Assembly: GCA_021820245.1 (NCBI GenBank)
Contig: JAKADT010000006.1
Coordinates: 1 to 37,162, forward strand
Length of the DNA stretch: 37,162 bases
Reading direction: 5' to 3'
Source: Thermoplasmata archaeon
Lineage (GTDB): Archaea > Thermoplasmatota > Thermoplasmata > Thermoplasmatales > Thermoplasmataceae
In this document: one piece after another, positions 9,311 to 19,398 of the stretch
Position numbering within the stretch: the stretch's first letter is position 1
How the letters are laid out: every line of letters begins with the position of its first letter
Notes under the pieces: model-generated
Databases searched by the model: none
What the model was told of the DNA's origin: nothing
The model's input: the letters and a program-made list of their open reading frames with translations, nothing else
Position numbers and translations under genes: made by a program

Positions 9311-11611
9311 ATGGATAACGTTGCCGGTTACAGAAAATCGGTTGGAATCATCGGTCTTACCGGTTCACAGCTTAAGGATCTGTCTGAGAACATGGCCCTT
9401 GGACTGAATGACGATGAACTCCGTATGCTCCAGAATTACTTCAGTGACCTTAACAGGAACCCCACAGATATTGAATTACAGGCAATGGCACAGGCCTGGA
9501 GCGAACACTGCTGCTATAAGTCATCAAAATTCTATCTCAAGAAGTATCTCTCCGGCCTGAAGACACCTTATACAATACTGGCAATGGAGGATGATGCCGG
9601 GGTTGTTGAATTTGACAGTGATCATTCCTACGTTGTCAAGATGGAAAGCCACAACCATCCCAGTGCGGTTGAGCCTTATGGAGGAGCCGCCACAGGTGTA
9701 GGGGGAATATTAAGGGATGTACTGTGCATGGGGGCACAACCCGTTGCTCTCCTGGATTCGCTGTACTTTGGAAAACCGGATGAAACATTGGCCGAAGGTT
9801 TATCAACACGTTATATTATGAATGGAATCATATCGGGCATCAGGGATTACGGCAACAGGGTCGGAATTCCCACTGTGGCCGGGTCCATAGATTTTGGCAG
9901 TTCTTATGCAGGAATGCCACTTGTAAACGTCGGTTGCGTTGGAATTATGAAGAAGGAAAGTCTCTCAAGAAGCAGGATCAGTAAAATTGGAGACCTGCTG
10001 ATTCTGGCTGGAGGAAGAACTGGAAGGGATGGTATACACGGAGTCAATTTTGCATCCAAGGCCATGATGGGAAACACCGAGGAGAGCAAGAGGGCCATAC
10101 AGCTTGGAAACCCGATTATAAAGGAACCACTCATACATGCAGTCCTGGAGGCAAATGAAGCAGGTCTGATAGATGGCATGAAAGATCTTGGTGGCGGTGG
10201 ACTTTCAAGCTCTGCCGGAGAGATGTGCTTTGCTGGTGGGACTTCAGCCGAAATAGATCTTTCAAAGGTAATCCTCAAGGAAGACTCAATGGAACCGTGG
10301 GAAATCTGGGTGAGCGAGAGCCAGGAGAGGATGCTGATGGCGGTAGACCCTTCCAATCTATCCAGAATATCCAAAATATTTGAACTGTGGGATGTGGAGT
10401 ACTCTGTCATCGGAACTGTTAAAGAGGGGACAAACCTTGTCCTGAAGTTTTACGGGGAGGAGATACTCAACCTGGATCTATCGTTTCTCACATCAGGACC
10501 AATGTATTGCAGGAACTTTGTGGAAACGAAACCAAGTTCAAATCAGTATCTGATGCCACCCGAACCATCAGACCTTAATGCATTTGCAGTTAAATTCATG
10601 TCACATTACCTGAACTCTTCCAGATTTCCCGTAACACGGCAGTATGACCACACAGTCAGAGGAAATACAGTAGTTGGACCAGAACAGGGATATCCAAACC
10701 GGGAAACTCACTCCGACTGTGCAATAATAAAGCCGGTGCATTCATCATTCAAGGGACTGGGTCTGACATCAGGTTCACTGAGCAGGATGGTCAGCATAGA
10801 TCCGTACAATGGAACGATGCACACAATGTGCGAAGCGTTCAGGAATCTACTGTCGGCAGGAGTTACGCCGCACGCGGTTGTGGACTCACTTAATTTCGGG
10901 AATCCGGAAGATCCGGAAATAATGGGCCAGTTTGTATCATCAGTACGGGCAATTGGCGATTTCTGCAGACGCTTCTCACTACCCATTGTTGCTGGAAATG
11001 TGTCACTTTACAACCAGTCCATGGGGAAAAATATACATCCGACTCCAACCATAATGATGACCGGTATTATAGAGGATGTGCGGAATTATGTCCCGTCATT
11101 TTTCACCTCATCTGACAGGGACGTATATGTTCTGGGAGAACCGCAGACAAATCTTGGGGGGAGCGCTTATCTTGAATATCTCGGTATGGACGCAAAGAGC
11201 ATTGCACCACTTGATCTCAGGGAACTGGAGAAGATCACACCTGTGCTGAAGGGACTTCAGGAAAGAGGCATAGTGGAAGCATGCCATGACGTTTCGCAGG
11301 GTGGACTTTTTGCATCATTATGTGAAATGTCATTTGGCAATCAGGTTGGTATACGGGGAGACATTTCCTGGATTTCTGGCGAACGATCAGTGCATAAACT
11401 GTTTGCTGAAGGAGGGAACCGTTTTGTGGTGCAGATTCAGAGGAAAAATGAAGAAGAGTTTCTGAAGCAGATAGAAGGAATCCACCACACCTTTATTGGC
11501 ACCACTGAGGGGGACAGAATAGTTATAGCAGACCATGGGAGAGAGATCATTAATGCCGGGATACTGGAAATAATGAAGCCATGGGAAAATGGGCTTGAGG
11601 AATATTTCTAG
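9311..11611 (+). CDS. purL: Phosphoribosylformylglycinamidine synthase subunit PurL
   Basis: 766 aa; WSEHCCYKSSK, KMESHNHPSAVEPYGGAATGVGGILRDVL motifs. Confidence 0.97.
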   Translation: MDNVAGYRKSVGIIGLTGSQLKDLSENMALGLNDDELRMLQNYFSDLNRNPTDIELQAMAQAWSEHCCYKSSKFYLKKYLSGLKTPYTILAMEDDAGVVEFDSDHSYVVKMESHNHPSAVEPYGGAATGVGGILRDVLCMGAQPVALLDSLYFGKPDETLAEGLSTRYIMNGIISGIRDYGNRVGIPTVAGSIDFGSSYAGMPLVNVGCVGIMKKESLSRSRISKIGDLLILAGGRTGRDGIHGVNFASKAMMGNTEESKRAIQLGNPIIKEPLIHAVLEANEAGLIDGMKDLGGGGLSSSAGEMCFAGGTSAEIDLSKVILKEDSMEPWEIWVSESQERMLMAVDPSNLSRISKIFELWDVEYSVIGTVKEGTNLVLKFYGEEILNLDLSFLTSGPMYCRNFVETKPSSNQYLMPPEPSDLNAFAVKFMSHYLNSSRFPVTRQYDHTVRGNTVVGPEQGYPNRETHSDCAIIKPVHSSFKGLGLTSGSLSRMVSIDPYNGTMHTMCEAFRNLLSAGVTPHAVVDSLNFGNPEDPEIMGQFVSSVRAIGDFCRRFSLPIVAGNVSLYNQSMGKNIHPTPTIMMTGIIEDVRNYVPSFFTSSDRDVYVLGEPQTNLGGSAYLEYLGMDAKSIAPLDLRELEKITPVLKGLQERGIVEACHDVSQGGLFASLCEMSFGNQVGIRGDISWISGERSVHKLFAEGGNRFVVQIQRKNEEEFLKQIEGIHHTFIGTTEGDRIVIADHGREIINAGILEIMKPWENGLEEYF

Positions 11612-11789
11612 TAATAACGAAACTTGCCCATAAAATCCACATAGATTTTGTGAAAGTGCTAGGGGTTTGGAGAATCAGTAAAACTCCGGTGCTTCAGCTG
11701 AGGAGAGTATGTCACAATTTGGGTATGTAAATGAAATATCTGTAACGAAACTGCAGAAATAGTCTACCAATAAATGGAATAATTATAAC

Positions 11790-12068
11790 GTGTCCGGCAA
11801 TACAGGTTGCATGGATGATCATCTGGACGAAAGCATATTCCTGAAAGATCAGGATGTAACTATAAGAGTGAGCTACAGGCTTAATTTCGATGCAGAGAGA
11901 TTTTGCGGTTATTCAAAGATATTCAAGGGTATTCCAGAAAAAGAGGACGAGAGCTTTGAGATTTACATGGAAAATTATGAATGTGGTATGGATAGAGAGA
12001 AGGTTATGGGGAAATTCCAAAAACTTGTGGAAGAGGTTAAAGACGGAAAGATCGACGTGACATTCTGA
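11790..12068 (+). CDS. Hypothetical protein
   Basis: 92-aa ORF with acidic composition; no recognised family. Confidence 0.5.
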   Translation: MSGNTGCMDDHLDESIFLKDQDVTIRVSYRLNFDAERFCGYSKIFKGIPEKEDESFEIYMENYECGMDREKVMGKFQKLVEEVKDGKIDVTF

Positions 12069-12113
12069 ACCAAAAAATTTCGATCTTCACAGTAGGAAGG
12101 GACAATAAGTCGC

Positions 12114-12830
12114 TCATAAATCCACGTGAAGGCTTATTTTCATTCCATCAGAAAGTTTCAGTTTCTCCCTCAGGAAAAAAGGTGATATAATTTCAAGTAC
12201 ATCACTGTAAACAGATCTTTCAGGAAGTATTGCAGCGCATTCCAGTCCATTCAAATTACCCATAAAAGTCTTTACAGCCCCAAATGTCCTGTCGTCGGTA
12301 ACAAAACCATCTATGTGTATTCCAGGTGAATTCCTCAATCTTCTGAGTTTCCCCTCATTCTCTGGTTCTATCTTCATGTTCAGCGTTCCGAGGTATGGTA
12401 TGAATCCAAGTTTCTCCTGAAACTGAATAATATAAGATTTCCTGGATATGTAATACCTGCCCTCACCAAGGCCACTTATGACTTTTCCAACTATATCAAG
12501 TTGGTTATCCATCTCAAGCACGGTTGCCAGATCATTCATTTCCGAAAAAAGTAAGTCCAGGCCAACATCAGTAATTGATATGTTCTGGCGTCTGTCCTCT
12601 ATTTTCCTCTGGATGAATCCCTCATCTATAAGTTTCAATATAATCCGGGATGCTGACTGCTGACTCATGCCCAGCATTTCCCCAAGCTCTCTGGAGGAAA
12701 GAGATATCAAGGCGTTCTTTCCCATTATACGTTTGATTGTTTTCAAAGCCCAGTAATCATATGGATCCCTGCTGTCCATTTCAGGGGATATAACCGGAAA
12801 CATATTAGTTTTATGCGAAAATGCAGGCAA
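12114..12830 (-). CDS. ribK: CTP-dependent riboflavin kinase with N-terminal winged-helix DNA-binding domain
   Basis: N-terminal MarR-like wHTH (SSRELGEMLGMSQQSASRIILKL) and C-terminal DUF120 domain (GLGEGRYYIS...GTLNMKI). Confidence 0.92.
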   Translation of the reverse strand: MPAFSHKTNMFPVISPEMDSRDPYDYWALKTIKRIMGKNALISLSSRELGEMLGMSQQSASRIILKLIDEGFIQRKIEDRRQNISITDVGLDLLFSEMNDLATVLEMDNQLDIVGKVISGLGEGRYYISRKSYIIQFQEKLGFIPYLGTLNMKIEPENEGKLRRLRNSPGIHIDGFVTDDRTFGAVKTFMGNLNGLECAAILPERSVYSDVLEIISPFFLREKLKLSDGMKISLHVDL

Positions 12831-12836
12831 TAAGAT

Positions 12837-13226
12837 TCAACTTTCCTTAATGTTCCAGTACGCAAGTCTCTTTTTACCCGTGAACATAACACATTTAATG
12901 CCTTTTTTCTGAAGTTTAAGGGAAAGATCCCTGTCGTTGGTCACAACAATGCCATCTACCTTTACTGCAGTTTTCAGAACGCATTCGTCCCCGCTTCCAT
13001 CCGACTCTACGATCTTGAATCTGTCAATCATTCCCAGTGCCGTCCTTGCGTCCACATTTCCAGACGAAAGGCCTATTAATTCGTTAACCACGCACTTCGG
13101 AATGATTATCTCAGATTTTCCAAGCAGATATGGAATCTGTTCCCTCAGATCCAGGTGGGCCTTCACCATGTAAATGAGGGAGTTTGTGTCCAGGACCACA
13201 GTTTTGGGTTTATCTTCATTTTTCAC
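12837..13226 (-). CDS. PIN-domain protein (FCF1/COG1412-like)
   Basis: VVLDTNSLIYM, VVNEL, DECVL, VVTNDRDLSLKLQ acidic-residue pattern; overlaps aIF2-beta gene. Confidence 0.85.
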   Translation of the reverse strand: MKNEDKPKTVVLDTNSLIYMVKAHLDLREQIPYLLGKSEIIIPKCVVNELIGLSSGNVDARTALGMIDRFKIVESDGSGDECVLKTAVKVDGIVVTNDRDLSLKLQKKGIKCVMFTGKKRLAYWNIKES

Positions 13227-13839
13227 GGTCTACAACTTCTGCTATAGCTGTATTGTTCCTTATCTTTTTTATGACTACCTTCACAGTTTCTCCCTTTTTA
13301 ACCTTTGGAACAAAAATGTTGTAACCTCTGAATATGGCCCTTCCTTCCCCAGACGGACCTATGCTTGTTACCTGTATTGTATACTGTTTTCCCTCCTCTA
13401 TATCTGTGTCACTCTCCTTTGATTCTCTTCCCATCCTGATTGGATGTTGAGCCCCACAGGCCTTGCAAACAAGAACTGTTGTTCTTCCAACCTTCTGCAG
13501 TTCAGTATCTGGAGCGTTGCATTCATAACACATCACGAATGTGTCCATATACATGTTCATCTTTGACATAAGCTGTTCAAGTGTTACCTTGCGGTTGATA
13601 ATAAGTCTCTTTCCGTTAAGCGTCAATCCTATGCCAAGCTCACTCATGAGGAATTTTGTGATATGTCTTGGATCCCTGTTAATGAGGGTCAACATGTCTC
13701 CAAAATTTCTCACAATGGTCAATTTTCCCTCGTAGATAATATCTGGATCCGGTACTTTGAGTCTTTCCATATTTTTATTTGATTTTGATAGAATTTTCTC
13801 TCCCCTCTTCAAAAGGGCTTCGTAATCTTCCTGAGCCAT
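13216..13839 (-). CDS. Translation initiation factor aIF2 beta subunit with C-terminal TRAM domain
   Basis: Zn-ribbon CYECNAPDTELQKVGRTTVLVCKACGA, N-terminal aIF2B domain, C-term YTIQVTSIGPSGEGRAIFRGYNIFVP TRAM. Confidence 0.95.
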   Translation of the reverse strand: MAQEDYEALLKRGEKILSKSNKNMERLKVPDPDIIYEGKLTIVRNFGDMLTLINRDPRHITKFLMSELGIGLTLNGKRLIINRKVTLEQLMSKMNMYMDTFVMCYECNAPDTELQKVGRTTVLVCKACGAQHPIRMGRESKESDTDIEEGKQYTIQVTSIGPSGEGRAIFRGYNIFVPKVKKGETVKVVIKKIRNNTAIAEVVDREK

Positions 13840-13994
13840 GGTATGTCATCAAACGGCTTTATTAATACTTTGACTGTGCCTGAAGTCTCTTTCGGATACA
13901 GTTCATTTAACCGGTCTCTACAGAGGGCCCAGAACCTGTTCGAATCCCAATTATAAATATATTATAATTGCAATTAAAATGTACATAAATTTCT

Positions 13995-14132
13995 TCATGT
14001 ATGGCATATAATAAAATCTGATTCAATATATTGCTTAATAATCAATGAAATACTATTTTATGTGAATATCTTAATTTTAAGTAAAAATATTTCATGTACA
14101 TGAACTGTCCATACATGACAAAAATTTAAATA
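13995..14132 (+). promoter_or_regulatory. Putative promoter/operator region of the RHH gene
   Basis: TCATGTATGG (13995-14004) is inverted relative to CCATACATGA (14109-14118); perfect 14-bp palindrome TTCATGTACATGAA (14091-14104); TATA-like AAAATTTAAATAC at ~14120. Confidence 0.5.
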
Positions 14133-14166
14133 CTTCGGTACGAATAGATGATGGAGGTTAAACTGA

Positions 14167-14595
14167 TTGGAAGGAAAGGATACCAAGCTTACTATTCGTA
14201 TATCTGAAAACGATCTGGAGGAGATAGATGAATTTCTCCAGAAAAATACGCGCTTTGGTAGCAGATCAGAATTTATAAGACATGCCTCAATTGATTTCAT
14301 CTCAAAGAGCAGAGCGCAGTTCATAGAACCTTCTGAGACAAATGTAAATGTAAACCGGAAACTTCTGGAAATCCTCAACCTTGCAGTTGAGAAAGGGTAC
14401 TTCAGTTCAATAAGTGCAGCCCTTGGTGAAATTATAAATTACTCCACAGAGAATGGAATTATTTCAGAACTCATAGCAAAAAGGCGCCAGGAATACAGAA
14501 AACTGGCAGCGAGTGCTACCGATATTTTTGCTGATGAGCCAGATCTGGAAAGTGGAAATAAAGGTTCAGACGTGATAAAGAAGGAGAAAGATTGA
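14167..14595 (+). CDS. Ribbon-helix-helix (CopG-family) regulator
   Basis: N-terminal KLTIRISENDLEEIDEFLQKNTRFGSRSEFIRHASIDFI typical RHH; TTG start preceded by GGAGGT. Confidence 0.88.
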   Translation: MEGKDTKLTIRISENDLEEIDEFLQKNTRFGSRSEFIRHASIDFISKSRAQFIEPSETNVNVNRKLLEILNLAVEKGYFSSISAALGEIINYSTENGIISELIAKRRQEYRKLAASATDIFADEPDLESGNKGSDVIKKEKD

Positions 14596-14596
14596 T

Positions 14597-15373
14597 ATGG
14601 AAAATGAATTTGATAGCAACATAGGAAGGCATGCTCGCGAGATAATAAGGAATTACTACGAGGACCGGGCTGATAATACCATCATATCATTTGGAGATGC
14701 GGGAAGAAGAATACTTGAGAATATAATGCCGCTGGAATACAGGAGAGCAGTGTATCATTCAGTGGTGAGGAGCAGGACAGGTTACCACTTCAATGATCCT
14801 CAGGACAGATATACAGATATACTTGAGATAGTTGGCCCCGAGCCGATGGAGGTGGAACTTATCACAAAAACCCAGTATGAACTGGAGAGATCAAAGAAGG
14901 TAAAACTAGTGGAGAGAGATCCCATTAAGATAAGCGAGACAATCGTAGACTATAACCCACGTGATTACTCTCCCGCAGTCACTGCTAAGGAAATATTCTC
15001 AGGCATAGACAAGTCAAATTCATTCATACTTGTCAGCGGTTTTGGAGGGCAGTTTGCTCAACCAACGCATATAGCTTTTTCAAAACTGCTTGCCAGTCGT
15101 AATATAACACACTACAGTTTTGTGGTGAAACCGTCAGTTAATGAATATTCCAAGAGACATATGGCAGAGGTTGGATTGAGAGAACTCTCATGCATTAACA
15201 ACTACATAAGGGAATACGACCATGACATCCATCTGGGTCCACTCAACGGAACAGTGTCCCAGATATCAGAAAAAGTTAAGAATTTAAATATAAGGATCGC
15301 AAGAGACCTTGAGGTTGTCTCAACCAGGATGTCAGGTGCACTGGAAATGCTCAGGCTTCAGCTCATATTATGA
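14597..15373 (+). CDS. Divergent FtsZ/tubulin-fold-like protein
   Basis: 258 aa; NTIISFGDAGRRILENIMP (T1-like) and FILVSGFGGQFAQPTHIAFSKLLASRNITHYSFVVKPSVNEYSKRHMAEVGLREL, aligned by eye with FtsZ T4 loop region and following strand. Confidence 0.5.
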   Translation: MENEFDSNIGRHAREIIRNYYEDRADNTIISFGDAGRRILENIMPLEYRRAVYHSVVRSRTGYHFNDPQDRYTDILEIVGPEPMEVELITKTQYELERSKKVKLVERDPIKISETIVDYNPRDYSPAVTAKEIFSGIDKSNSFILVSGFGGQFAQPTHIAFSKLLASRNITHYSFVVKPSVNEYSKRHMAEVGLRELSCINNYIREYDHDIHLGPLNGTVSQISEKVKNLNIRIARDLEVVSTRMSGALEMLRLQLIL

Positions 15374-15395
15374 ACATCTGTTCCGTGTCCATTTT

Positions 15396-15866
15396 TTATA
15401 GATTATTTAAAATCTCTTTTTCCTGCATGTTTCTCTCGCAGTAATAACATCTCAGGATAAGCGGTTTTTTCGATATGACATGAAACTCACTTACGACCGG
15501 CTCTTTTGAGTTTGTTATGCAATTGCGATTTGAGCATTTTATTATGCCCGTAACCCTTTCCGGGATCTCCACAATGAATTTCTCCACAACCTCATAGTTT
15601 TTCACAATGCTTATTGAGGCCTCAGGAGCAACAAGGGAGATCTTGTCAACCTCGAACCTCTCAAGGTATCTCCCTTCTATCTTGACCACATCCTTTGATC
15701 CTATTCTTCCACTTGGTACTCTGATACCAACGCTGACCGTCTGCGAACCCTTTTCGTCGATTCTCAGTATTGCCAGCACCTTTATTGCCTTTCCAGCAGG
15801 AATATGATCAATAACAGTCCCTTCCCTTATTTTCGAAATCTTAAGTGTCTGTTCCATTTTTTTCAC
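15396..15866 (-). CDS. pyrI: Aspartate carbamoyltransferase regulatory subunit
   Basis: C-terminal Zn site [14 protein letters not shown]...[21 protein letters not shown]; next to pyrB. Confidence 0.95.
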   Translation of the reverse strand: MKKMEQTLKISKIREGTVIDHIPAGKAIKVLAILRIDEKGSQTVSVGIRVPSGRIGSKDVVKIEGRYLERFEVDKISLVAPEASISIVKNYEVVEKFIVEIPERVTGIIKCSNRNCITNSKEPVVSEFHVISKKPLILRCYYCERNMQEKEILNNL

Positions 15867-16777
15867 CCCAGTATTGTTGAAACAAGGGCCATCCTGACCG
15901 GTACACCATTCGCAGCCTGCCTGAAATATGCAGCTTTTTTGGAATAGTCAACTTCCGGAGAGATCTCGTCAATCCTTGGAAGAGGGTGCATTATTATGGC
16001 ATCCTCCTTCATCTCAGACACTGCCTTTTCATCAACTGAATAGGAACCTATAACACTCTGGTACTCATTCTGATCGGTAAATCTCTCTTTCTGTATTCTT
16101 GTCACATAAAAAACGTCAGACTTTTTCAGTACATCGGAAAGGTTGTCGGTAATGGTTATCTCCGTCCTGTCAGGCACTCTTGCCAGGATATGCTCAGGTA
16201 TTCCGAGTATCTGGGGAGAAACCAGCGTTACACTGACGTCAAATCGTGAAAGGGCCAGAAGCAGTGAATGTACAGTCCTTCCGTATCGAAGATCACCAAT
16301 CATTGCGATGTTCAGACCGTCAATCCTGCCTTTCTCCTTCTTAATAGTATAAAGATCCATAAGGGTCTGTGTGGGGTGTTGCCCGGAACCATCACCCGCA
16401 TTAATCACTGGTTTTGATGAAAATCTGGATGCGAGTTTGGCAGCACCCTCCATTGGATGCCTGATCACAATGATATCAGAGTAGGATTCGGTCATCCTGA
16501 TGGTGTCAGCAAGTGTTTCTCCCTTGGATATGGATGAACTTCCGGTGTCAGAAACTGTTATCACCGATCCACCAAGTCTGTTCATTGCGCTCTCAAAGGA
16601 TAGCCTTGTTCGGGTGCTGGGTTCATAGAAGAGAGTTGCCATGATCTTTCCATCCATAATCTTCAGGGGTTTGTGCTGTTCAAGCAGCCTGGACATTTCG
16701 TCAGAAGTTTCAAAAATTTCGGTCAGATCCTCTTTTGACACATCATCAATTGAGACGACGCTCCTGTTTTTTAACAT
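15863..16777 (-). CDS. pyrB: Aspartate carbamoyltransferase catalytic subunit
   Basis: [39 protein letters not shown]; start assigned to internal ATG ([12 protein letters not shown]). Confidence 0.96.
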   Translation of the reverse strand: MLKNRSVVSIDDVSKEDLTEIFETSDEMSRLLEQHKPLKIMDGKIMATLFYEPSTRTRLSFESAMNRLGGSVITVSDTGSSSISKGETLADTIRMTESYSDIIVIRHPMEGAAKLASRFSSKPVINAGDGSGQHPTQTLMDLYTIKKEKGRIDGLNIAMIGDLRYGRTVHSLLLALSRFDVSVTLVSPQILGIPEHILARVPDRTEITITDNLSDVLKKSDVFYVTRIQKERFTDQNEYQSVIGSYSVDEKAVSEMKEDAIIMHPLPRIDEISPEVDYSKKAAYFRQAANGVPVRMALVSTILG

Positions 16778-16914
16778 CGGGTATGAATATCGGTCCTGTT
16801 CTAAAAAACCTTTCTTAAATGGATGGTATATGTCATACTGATGTACTGCCGGATCACTTACAGGAAGAATGCATCTGGCATATACGGTACTCCTTCTGTC
16901 CATACAATTCAATC

Positions 16915-17970
16915 TTACCTCTTCCGCGTGAAAACCTCAATTACCTGTTCATACCCTTCCTGCATTTTCAGTCCGGTTACAGAAAATTCTGTTCTTCCGA
17001 ATTTACTGATTCCGGCACTGTAAAGGGATTCAAAAACTTTGTTGAAAGACGGGATATCTGTCCCAAGTTTTTTTCCTATATCTCTCAGGTCGATAAAGTA
17101 TCTGGAAATATCCTCGTTTTTCATGAGTTCAAGAAACCTCTCAAGTTGGCTTTTGTTTTCCAGATAATCCGGCACCTCAATTTTCTGCAAAATATCCTGG
17201 TTATTGATACATTCAGTCCACACTGGACCCTCGTCGACTGAAGGATAAATTTCTGACACTTCAACATTTTTGTTAAGGAATCCTAAATTTTTAAGCATTG
17301 CATCTGATCCGGTGGTGCCCTTAAAAACCCTTATTATGACGCGGTAAAAATGTGATTTCCAGAAAGACATCTGTGGTTCAATATAACGGTCAAAGACGGC
17401 AGCCCTTTTTGCCAGATAGGCTATGAGATTTCTAATCCCAGCTTCATGTCTGGTTGAATCATTTGGCAGTCTGGATCCGTATCTGCGAAATGTTTTGGAT
17501 GGTGCCGATCCGGTAAGTGCAGAAAGGTCCGTTGCGGTGAAAGCTATATATCCTCCATTCCTGATATTCCTTATTGCGTCGTCTGCATACCTTACAACTG
17601 AACCATAGGGATCCACATCTATGAAATCGTATGGCACATCTCTAACTTCATCCTGAAAGTCCTTCATTTTAAGTATTGCGGAGCTTCTGTTCAGGATGCT
17701 GTTTCTCTCAAGGTATCTGTATGATTCAGGATTCTTTTCACATACTGTAACCTCAACTCCGGTTTCCCTCTCAACCCTGAACCCTCTTGCACCCGTGGAA
17801 CCGAATCCGTCAAGAAAAGTCCTGACTCCAGATTTCCTGATAAATAGGATGGTGAGATCCCTGTTGATCTGCTGAGACCGATTGTAAAAACCTGCGCCGA
17901 TCTTTCCCGGTCCCTTTGATTGGCTGCTTTCCGGAATATAAAGTTGAACCAGCCCCTCACTTACAATCAA
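16915..17970 (-). CDS. tRNA (guanine-26-N2)-dimethyltransferase
   Basis: Trm1 pattern: FYNRSQQINRDLTILFI, FLDGFGSTGARGFR, FIDVDPYGSVV, AFTATDLSALTGS. Confidence 0.93.
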   Translation of the reverse strand: MIVSEGLVQLYIPESSQSKGPGKIGAGFYNRSQQINRDLTILFIRKSGVRTFLDGFGSTGARGFRVERETGVEVTVCEKNPESYRYLERNSILNRSSAILKMKDFQDEVRDVPYDFIDVDPYGSVVRYADDAIRNIRNGGYIAFTATDLSALTGSAPSKTFRRYGSRLPNDSTRHEAGIRNLIAYLAKRAAVFDRYIEPQMSFWKSHFYRVIIRVFKGTTGSDAMLKNLGFLNKNVEVSEIYPSVDEGPVWTECINNQDILQKIEVPDYLENKSQLERFLELMKNEDISRYFIDLRDIGKKLGTDIPSFNKVFESLYSAGISKFGRTEFSVTGLKMQEGYEQVIEVFTRKR

Positions 17971-18525
17971 TCAGCTACCTTCTTCTCCCTTGATAACTCT
18001 TACAACCCTGAAGGGGAGCAGATTCCTGTTTATTGGTGTAATATCAAATACCCTTATCCCTTCAAGAGCCTTTATCTCCTGCAATACAGGGTTTCTCGAT
18101 TTCTTATGCAGTGTAACAACAAGTGGTTTTTCCGATTTCAAAGTCTCAACGATCTCCTTCTGTATGTTCTTTGTAACATTTTCAAGCTTTCCAACCTCGT
18201 CAATAACTATTACATTAGCTTCTTCCCTTGCTTTCTGAAGGCTTGGTATGAGTATCTCCTCAAGGAGTCTTGTATCGACACCAAGTTTGTCTATCTTCAC
18301 CCTTGAAACTATATCTGCCTCGGCAAAATTAACCCTCTTTTTCGTATTAATATCAAAAAGTGAATAGCCCTTGAGTTTTCCATGTTCCATCACCTCGTTC
18401 ACAAGGACTCCCTGGATGATCATGCCGTCGTTAGTGAGCATATCCATTATCTTTCTCAGAGCCTCGGCTTTGATACTCCCTACTGGTCCGGTGATTCCAA
18501 TCTTTACGGCTACCAAATTAATCAC
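17971..18525 (-). CDS. THEP1-family nucleoside-triphosphatase-like protein
   Basis: VKIGITGPVGSIKAEAL (degenerate P-loop), VIVIDEVGKLE Walker B, RNP motif near C-terminus. Confidence 0.8.
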   Translation of the reverse strand: MINLVAVKIGITGPVGSIKAEALRKIMDMLTNDGMIIQGVLVNEVMEHGKLKGYSLFDINTKKRVNFAEADIVSRVKIDKLGVDTRLLEEILIPSLQKAREEANVIVIDEVGKLENVTKNIQKEIVETLKSEKPLVVTLHKKSRNPVLQEIKALEGIRVFDITPINRNLLPFRVVRVIKGEEGS

Positions 18526-18883
18526 CTTCCAGGTACATCAGCGGGTAGTCCATGTCAGGGACATATCTCAATCTTGCCTTTACCTCCTCGTTCCTGTACT
18601 TCACGGTGAGGCTAACATCCATCATGTCTCCACTCAGTGTAATGTATTTATAAACGCCCTGTTTCTTGTTCACAATGTCCCGGTCAATTCTCACCTGGGC
18701 TTCTGTCACGAAAGGCTGAACAAGAGCACTCTCCCTTATTGCATTTTCAATAGATTGCAAATTGGTGAGATTTATGGGAATACCAACGTACTGGTGATAT
18801 ATTGTTCCAAGTTTGATTCCTGCTTCAAAGGTTGCCCTCTCTCTATCTGTGCAGTTGAAATAATGTTCAGCGGGATCTTGCAT
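18518..18883 (-). CDS. Archaeal dihydroneopterin aldolase (MptD, DUF381-like)
   Basis: ATFEAGIKLGTIYHQYVGIPI...RIDRD...Y.SGDM...DYPLMYLEGD pattern. Confidence 0.75.
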   Translation of the reverse strand: MQDPAEHYFNCTDRERATFEAGIKLGTIYHQYVGIPINLTNLQSIENAIRESALVQPFVTEAQVRIDRDIVNKKQGVYKYITLSGDMMDVSLTVKYRNEEVKARLRYVPDMDYPLMYLEGD

Positions 18884-19398
18884 ATTTTACCTATATGACT
18901 GGATGTTAAATAAACATTTTTCGAAATTCAAAGATACCTGACTTGAACTGATAATCACAGGACCAGGTGCAGAGAACAGTAAATCTGCGTGGCTATTTTC
19001 CTGTACAATCAGCGATGGCATTCCTTAATGCTGAACCAGCGAAAGCCAGAAATTCTCGATCTTATACGGAAAATTTGAATAGGTTCATTCTCAACCGGCT
19101 TAACGGAAATCATGTGCTATGGTGCGATAAAATAGAGACCATTCATAGGATTCGATCACTTACGAAATTTTTCATGGGGAATAAATTTATATTTTAGTTG
19201 ACATGAAATATAACGCCAGACCACAACAGCATAAAGAACGAAATTCTGTCCACCGGGAGTTATAAAAAGCTTCTCGAAATCCGCAGGACAATTCAGAATC
19301 TTAAAGGTTCATTTCCTTTCACAATATTTGCCGATCTTCAGGGGAGAGTCGATGAGAGGATCAGGATCTTTGAATATCCGCTGTGTGAAAGCTGTGAT

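Noticed and set aside
9904-10410. 168-aa minus-strand ORF
   Set aside because: Fully antisense to purL with no recognisable motifs
11612-11789. Direct repeat TAACGAAACT twice and a small hairpin in the gap after purL
   Set aside because: Short repeats in an AT-rich gap; no further support for an element or RNA
13930-13955. T-loop-like CTGTTCGAATCCC suggesting a tRNA end
   Set aside because: No pairing T-stem, acceptor or anticodon arm nearby
16819-17241. 140-aa plus-strand ORF
   Set aside because: Antisense to trm1 and the pyrB upstream region
17920-18898. Plus-strand ORFs over the NTPase and MptD genes
   Set aside because: Antisense shadows of conserved genes
18967-19197. 76-aa plus-strand ORF
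   Set aside because: No recognisable motif and overlaps the likely promoter of the downstream gene
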